Shown: one piece after another, positions 60,189 through 64,000 of the stretch
Numbering within the stretch: the first letter of the stretch is position 1
Layout: every line of letters starts with the position of its first letter
From: Nitrospirillum pindoramense
GTDB taxonomy: Bacteria; Pseudomonadota; Alphaproteobacteria; Azospirillales; Azospirillaceae
Reading direction: 5' to 3'
DNA length: 64,000 nt
NCBI RefSeq assembly: GCF_007827955.1
Contig: NZ_VITR01000001.1
Coordinates: forward strand, 186,001-250,000
Program-made: the position numbers and the translations under genes
Notes under the pieces: generated by a model
Databases searched by the model: none
Seen by the model: only the letters and a program-made list of their open reading frames with translations
What the model was told of the DNA's origin: nothing

Positions 60189-61382
60189 ATGATCAGAACG
60201 CAGGTGGTGATCGCCGGCGCCGGCCCGGTGGGCACGGTGGCGGCCTATTTCCTGGCGCAGCAGGGCATCGACGTCCTGGTGCTGGAGGCGGGTGCCGATT
60301 GCGCCCTGGATTTGCGCGCCTCCACCTTCCATCCCCCGACGCTGGAGATGCTGGACACCCTGGGCATCACGCCTTTCCTGTTGGAACGGGGGCTGAAGGC
60401 GCCCGTCTACCATTACCGGGACCGGGGTACGGGCGACGTCATCGACTTCGACCTGGGCGAACTGCACGACGTCACCCGCTATCCCTTCCGCCTGCAATGC
60501 GAACAGTACCACCTGGCGCGCGCGCTGGCCGAACGTCTGGACCAGCACCCAAAGGCCAGCGTGCGTTTCGGTCACCGGCTGGTGAGTGTGGCGCAGGATG
60601 AAACCGGCGTCGATCTGGTGGTGGAAACCCCCTTCGCCATCGAGCGGGTGCGCGCGGACTGGCTGATCGGCGCCGACGGCGCCGGGTCGACCGTGCGCAA
60701 GTGGCTGGGCGTGGGGTTCGAGGGCTTTACCTATCCCGAGAAATTCCTCTGCCTGTCGACGACGGAGCCGCTGGAGGATTACCTGCCCAACCTGGCGTAC
60801 GTGAACTACGTCGCCGATCCTGCGGAATGGCTGGTGCTGCTGCGCGTGCCGTCCGTCTGGCGCATCCTGCTGCCGGCCGACCCCGACTCATCGGACAGCG
60901 AGCTGGTGTCCGACGCCAACCGCGACCGGGTGTTCAAGCACCTGATCGGCAAGACCGGCGTGCCCACCCAGCACCGCACCATCTACCGCATGCACCAGCG
61001 CGTGGCCGAGCGCTTCCGCCAGGGCCGCGCCATGCTGGTGGGCGACAGCGCGCACCTGAACAACCCGCTGGGCGGCTTCGGCATGAACAGCGGCATCCAT
61101 GACGCCTTCAACCTGTGCCAGCGCCTGGTGCGCATCATCAATGGCACCGAGGACGAGGCTTCGCTGGATCAGTTCGACCGGCAGCGCCGGGGGGCCGCGC
61201 GCAGCTTCATCCAGGCCCAGACCATCCAGACCATGGAAATGATGAAGCAGGGTCTGGCCGCCGGCCAGGACCGCCGCCGCGAAGAGTTGCTGCGCACCCG
61301 GGCCGATCCGGAGCTGCGCCGCCAGTTCCTGTTGCGCCAGGCCATGTTCCAGAGCCTGCGCGACGCCGAAGCCATCGCTTGA
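60189..61382 (+). CDS. FAD-dependent phenol-type monooxygenase
   Basis: 397 residues from the ATG at 60189. QVVIAGAGPVGTVAAYFLAQ (GxGxxG), DWLIGADGAGSTVRKWLG (DG) and RAMLVGDSAHLNNPLGGFGM (GD with N-P-x-G-G-x-G-M-N), the MhpA/PheA/TfdB-like aromatic hydroxylase signature. The N-terminal DLRASTFHPPTLEMLDTLGI is typical of 3-(3-hydroxyphenyl)propionate hydroxylase relatives. The protein is shorter than MhpA or phenol 2-monooxygenase, lacking the thioredoxin-like C-terminal domain. Substrate unknown; a phenol or hydroxylated heterocycle is plausible. Followed 40 bases later by the decarboxylase-like gene. Confidence 0.92.
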   Translation: MIRTQVVIAGAGPVGTVAAYFLAQQGIDVLVLEAGADCALDLRASTFHPPTLEMLDTLGITPFLLERGLKAPVYHYRDRGTGDVIDFDLGELHDVTRYPFRLQCEQYHLARALAERLDQHPKASVRFGHRLVSVAQDETGVDLVVETPFAIERVRADWLIGADGAGSTVRKWLGVGFEGFTYPEKFLCLSTTEPLEDYLPNLAYVNYVADPAEWLVLLRVPSVWRILLPADPDSSDSELVSDANRDRVFKHLIGKTGVPTQHRTIYRMHQRVAERFRQGRAMLVGDSAHLNNPLGGFGMNSGIHDAFNLCQRLVRIINGTEDEASLDQFDRQRRGAARSFIQAQTIQTMEMMKQGLAAGQDRRREELLRTRADPELRRQFLLRQAMFQSLRDAEAIA

Positions 61383-61422
61383 CCGTCGCCCCCGCGCGAC
61401 GTGCTGAAAAGGATTCCCGATA

Positions 61423-62181
61423 ATGCAGACTGACGCCAAGGACAGCCGCGGCTGGCGCCGCCTTTTCGGTGTGCTGGGCCCCAGCACCAACACCAGTGTG
61501 CAGCCCGATTATGACGACATGCGACCGGCGGGTGTCACCAACCATTACAGCCGCATCGTCGTGCCGGACGCCCAGGCCATCAGCGATGAGACCTTCCTGG
61601 CCGGCACGCAGCAGATCGCCGACAACACGGTGGAGGCGGTGCGCTCCGTCATGACCTGCAAGCCGCATTACCTGGTCATGGGCATGTCGGCCATCACCTT
61701 CTATGGCGGGGCGGAGGGGGCGGCCAAGTTCCGCCGCCAAATCCACGAGGTTGCCGGCGTGGACCTGTCCACCGGGTCGGAATCCCTGGCTGCGGCCATC
61801 GCCGCCTATGGCGGGGTGAAGCGCGTCGCCTTCGTGTCGCCCTACTACCCGGTGGCTAACGCCCAGGTGCGCAACTTCCTGTCCGACTACGGCTATGAGA
61901 CCGTGCGCGACATTCCCCTGCGCTGCCCGTCCTGGACGTCCATCGCCAAGGTGGACACCCCCACCCTGCGCCAGGCGCTGCACCAGCTGGACGGCGACGA
62001 CGTCGACGCCATCCTGCAGGTCGGAACCAACCTGTCCATGGTCCGCCTGGCCGCGGCGGCGGAGATGTGGCTGGGCAAGCCTGTCATCGCCATCAACACC
62101 GCCACCTATTGGCACGCCCTGCGCGCCAACGGCATCCAGGACAAGGTCTACGGCTTCGGCCGCCTGCTGGAGGAGTTCTGA
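61423..62181 (+). CDS. Arylmalonate decarboxylase / maleate isomerase-like enzyme
   Basis: 252 residues. RRLFGVLGPSTNTSVQPDYD, LVMGMSAITFYGGAEGAAKF, KRVAFVSPYYPVANAQVRNF and AEMWLGKPVIAINTATYWHA define the family of arylmalonate decarboxylases, maleate cis-trans isomerases and Asp/Glu racemase relatives. Maleate isomerases use two cysteines. Here the first loop is G87-M-S89-A and the second is QVGTNL (199-204), so neither position has Cys; the chemistry may differ. It could isomerise or decarboxylate a ring-cleavage diacid. Three bases separate it from the next gene. Confidence 0.85.
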   Translation: MQTDAKDSRGWRRLFGVLGPSTNTSVQPDYDDMRPAGVTNHYSRIVVPDAQAISDETFLAGTQQIADNTVEAVRSVMTCKPHYLVMGMSAITFYGGAEGAAKFRRQIHEVAGVDLSTGSESLAAAIAAYGGVKRVAFVSPYYPVANAQVRNFLSDYGYETVRDIPLRCPSWTSIAKVDTPTLRQALHQLDGDDVDAILQVGTNLSMVRLAAAAEMWLGKPVIAINTATYWHALRANGIQDKVYGFGRLLEEF

Positions 62182-62184
62182 TCC

Positions 62185-63093
62185 ATGCTGCGGTACGATT
62201 ATGTGCCCATGCCGGCACGCGGGCCCCTGCGGCTGCCGGAGGGCAAGCGCGTCGCCCTGATCCTGACGTTCAACCTGGAAACCTGGGATCTGACCAAAGA
62301 CACGGACCGCCCCTATTACGCCGGCGGCCCCGCCATCCTGCCCGACGTGCTGCCCGGCGACACGCCCGACTTCCCCAACTTCACCTGGCGTGAATATGGG
62401 CAGCGGGTGGGCATCTGGCGCCTCTATGACCTGTTCGACGAGATGGGTGTCAAGGCCAGCTGCACCACCAACGCCGTGACGTTCGAGCGGCGCCGGGCCA
62501 TGACCGACGCCTGCCTGGAACGCGGCTGGGAACTGCTGGCGCACAATTACGAGCAGGGGGAACTGCTGACCAACTTCGCCAAGGACCCGGCGAAGGAACG
62601 GGACGTGATCCTGCGCACCATCGAAACCTATGAGCGGTATGTGGGCCGGCGCCCGCTGGGCTGGCTGTCGTCGTCGCTGCGCGGCACGCTCAACACCGCA
62701 AGCATCCTGGCGGAACAGGGCTTCCTGTTCTATTGCGACATCATGAACGACGACCAGCCCTACCGGCTGGACACCGCCGCGGGACCCCTGGTCTCGGTGC
62801 CCTATTCCAATGAGATCAACGACTTCACCTTGCTGACCCGTCGGGGCCTCAGCACGGACGCCTTCCGCGACGTCCTGATCGAGGAACTGTCGACCCTGCA
62901 TGCCGAGGGGGCGAAGACCGCCCGGTTGATGAATGTCGGGCTGCATCCCCACGTCTCGGGCCGCGCCTATCGCATCCGCGCGCTGAAGGAGTTCCTGGAG
63001 TTCGCCAAGGGGCTGGAGGGCGTCTGGTGGCCCACGCGGGAGGAATTGGCCCGCTGGTATCTGGAAAACAGCGCCGGCCACATGCCGGGCTGA
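62185..63093 (+). CDS. Polysaccharide-deacetylase-fold hydrolase (PuuE-like)
   Basis: 302 residues. The fold is the carbohydrate-esterase-4/NodB barrel (RVALILTFNLETWDLTKDTD; YDLFDEMGVKASCTTNAVTF; ELLAHNYEQGELL; GWLSSSLRGTLNTASILAEQ; NVGLHPHVSGRAYRIRALKE). The usual metal motif is altered: the first Asp region reads FNLETWD and the H-x3-H region reads AHNYEQGE, the pattern of the PuuE-type allantoinases and related amidohydrolases rather than chitin deacetylases. It probably cleaves a C-N bond in a small molecule. Operon with the decarboxylase-like gene upstream. Confidence 0.85.
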   Translation: MLRYDYVPMPARGPLRLPEGKRVALILTFNLETWDLTKDTDRPYYAGGPAILPDVLPGDTPDFPNFTWREYGQRVGIWRLYDLFDEMGVKASCTTNAVTFERRRAMTDACLERGWELLAHNYEQGELLTNFAKDPAKERDVILRTIETYERYVGRRPLGWLSSSLRGTLNTASILAEQGFLFYCDIMNDDQPYRLDTAAGPLVSVPYSNEINDFTLLTRRGLSTDAFRDVLIEELSTLHAEGAKTARLMNVGLHPHVSGRAYRIRALKEFLEFAKGLEGVWWPTREELARWYLENSAGHMPG

Positions 63094-63156
63094 TCGCGCC
63101 CGACGCACCAGCACCCAGCAGTGAAGAACCCGGCAGTGAAAAACAAGGAGGCAGAA

Positions 63157-64000
63157 ATGGTGGAGTTGCTCCCGGCGGTGGCGCCGGCGACCGAGGCCGC
63201 GCGCGCGGTGCTGTCGACGCCTGCGGTGGGTGCCATGCTCATCGGCGGGCGCTGGGTGCAGGCGGCGGGCGGCCAGTCCATCCCGTCGACGGACCCGGCC
63301 ACGGGGCAGGTGCTGGCCCATGTTCCGGACGCCGGCCCGGCGGATGTGGATGCTGCGGTTGCAGCCGCCCGCGCTGCCTTCCCCGCCTGGGCGGGCCTGG
63401 TGCCGGCGCAGCGCGCCGCCATCCTCTGGCGGGTGGCCGATGTGCTGGAGGCTCATATTGATGAGCTGGCGGAGCTGGAGACGCTGGACCAGGGCAAGCC
63501 GTTGTATGTCGGCCGCTGGGCCGAAATCCCCGGTGCGGTAGCCCAGTTCCGCTATTACGCCGGCCAGGCGCTCAGCATCGAGGGGCGGACCATCAGCCCG
63601 TCAGTGACCTACCAGCCGGCGGGCAAGCTGGTTCAGGCCTGGACCCTGCGGGAGCCGGTGGGGGTGGTGGCCGCCATCGTGCCCTGGAACTCCCCCCTGG
63701 TGCTGACGGCGATGAAGCTGGCCCCGGCCCTGGCCGCCGGCTGCACCGTGGTGCTGAAACCGGCGGAGGATACGTCGCTGACCGCCCTGCGCCTGGGTCA
63801 GTTGATGATGGAGGCGGGCCTGCCCGACGGTGTGCTGAACATCGTCACCGGCCGGGGGGCCACGGCCGGCGCCGCGCTGGCGGCCCATCCGGATGTGGAC
63901 AAGGTGGCCTTCACTGGGTCCACTGCCACCGGCCGCGCCATTCTGGACGCCTCCAAGGGCAACCTGAAGCGGGTGACGCTGGAATTGGGCGGCAAGTCGC
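63157..64000 (+). CDS. NAD(P)-dependent aldehyde dehydrogenase, N-terminal part (3' end outside window)
   Basis: 281 codons before the window ends; start ATG at 63157 with AAGGAG seven bases upstream. VGAMLIGGRWVQAAGGQSIP, VGVVAAIVPWNSPLVLTAMK, GCTVVLKPAEDTSLTALRLG, KVAFTGSTATGRAILDA and the start of LELGGKS are seen, so the cofactor-binding Asn and the general-base Glu region are intact, while the nucleophile Cys lies beyond the window. It is distinct from the ALDH at 40.3 kb. Likely the last or near-last step of the 57-64 kb operon. Confidence 0.93.
   Translation, partial: MVELLPAVAPATEAARAVLSTPAVGAMLIGGRWVQAAGGQSIPSTDPATGQVLAHVPDAGPADVDAAVAAARAAFPAWAGLVPAQRAAILWRVADVLEAHIDELAELETLDQGKPLYVGRWAEIPGAVAQFRYYAGQALSIEGRTISPSVTYQPAGKLVQAWTLREPVGVVAAIVPWNSPLVLTAMKLAPALAAGCTVVLKPAEDTSLTALRLGQLMMEAGLPDGVLNIVTGRGATAGAALAAHPDVDKVAFTGSTATGRAILDASKGNLKRVTLELGGKS

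Noticed and set aside
61207-63456. 749-codon frame on the minus strand
   Set aside because: Shadow across four well-supported plus-strand genes; no conserved motif.

Overview
The window is high-GC DNA from an alphaproteobacterium, most likely of the Rhodospirillales/Azospirillaceae type. This is an inference from codon use, a MucR-family regulator, DnaE2, a DUF1838 protein and the density of IclR/MFS/flavoprotein catabolic genes; no rRNA or taxonomic marker is present. I found no rRNA, no CRISPR array and no convincing tRNA.

The window has two halves. Positions 1 to about 34.6 kb are a mosaic accessory region. It starts with DNA repair and processing genes: the 3' part of error-prone polymerase dnaE2, a UvrD/Rep-type helicase and an SRAP/YedK protein. 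These are interspersed with strongly AT-rich genes that look acquired: 5.6 kb, 14.1-15.1 kb, 16.2-16.9 kb, 30.5-31.7 kb and 33.0-34.0 kb. The half holds three HEPN-like genes (1.6, 8.1 and 31.8 kb), two proteins with possible PD-(D/E)xK nuclease motifs (5.6 and 30.5 kb) and a nucleotide-cyclase-like protein (33 kb). It also holds a serine recombinase with a clear upstream inverted-repeat (res-like) site at 12.54 kb and an IS5-family remnant. Two degraded copies of one metallophosphoesterase gene (17.0-17.7 and 30.1-30.3 kb) bracket a 12-kb block. That block holds a four-gene membrane/secreted operon (18.1-21.7 kb), a 1140-residue protein with a degenerate NTPase core (22.5-25.9 kb), and exported S1/P1 nuclease and PAP2 phosphatase genes. 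A dispersed GC-rich repeat family (at least five copies) is scattered through this half and was not seen in the other.

Positions 34.6-64 kb are a compact, uniformly GC-rich catabolic region. It contains a divergent LysR / NAD(P)-binding pair and an IclR regulator beside a CoA-transferase. Next come a flavin monooxygenase, an aldehyde dehydrogenase and several exported hydrolases, then a membrane b561/c-type cytochrome, a Tat-exported amine oxidase and a chemoreceptor. The rest comprises a methyltransferase, a DUF1838 protein, two MFS transporters, an FAD-linked oxidase, a second IclR regulator, a small periplasmic cytochrome c, a second flavin monooxygenase, an arylmalonate decarboxylase/maleate isomerase-like enzyme, a deacetylase-like hydrolase and a second (truncated) aldehyde dehydrogenase. 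Together they look like uptake, sensing and oxidation of a substituted aromatic or heterocyclic compound; the substrate cannot be read from sequence. Matching palindromes GTCCGC-CGT-GCGGAC (twice before the monooxygenase) and TCCGC-CAC-GCGGA (in the divergent hydrolase/amine-oxidase promoter region) suggest one regulator controls several of these units.

The best candidates for an undescribed system are (a) the 30.5-34.0 kb nuclease-like / HEPN-zinc-ribbon / cyclase-like cluster and (b) the 18.1-25.9 kb secreted operon with its convergent giant NTPase-like protein.
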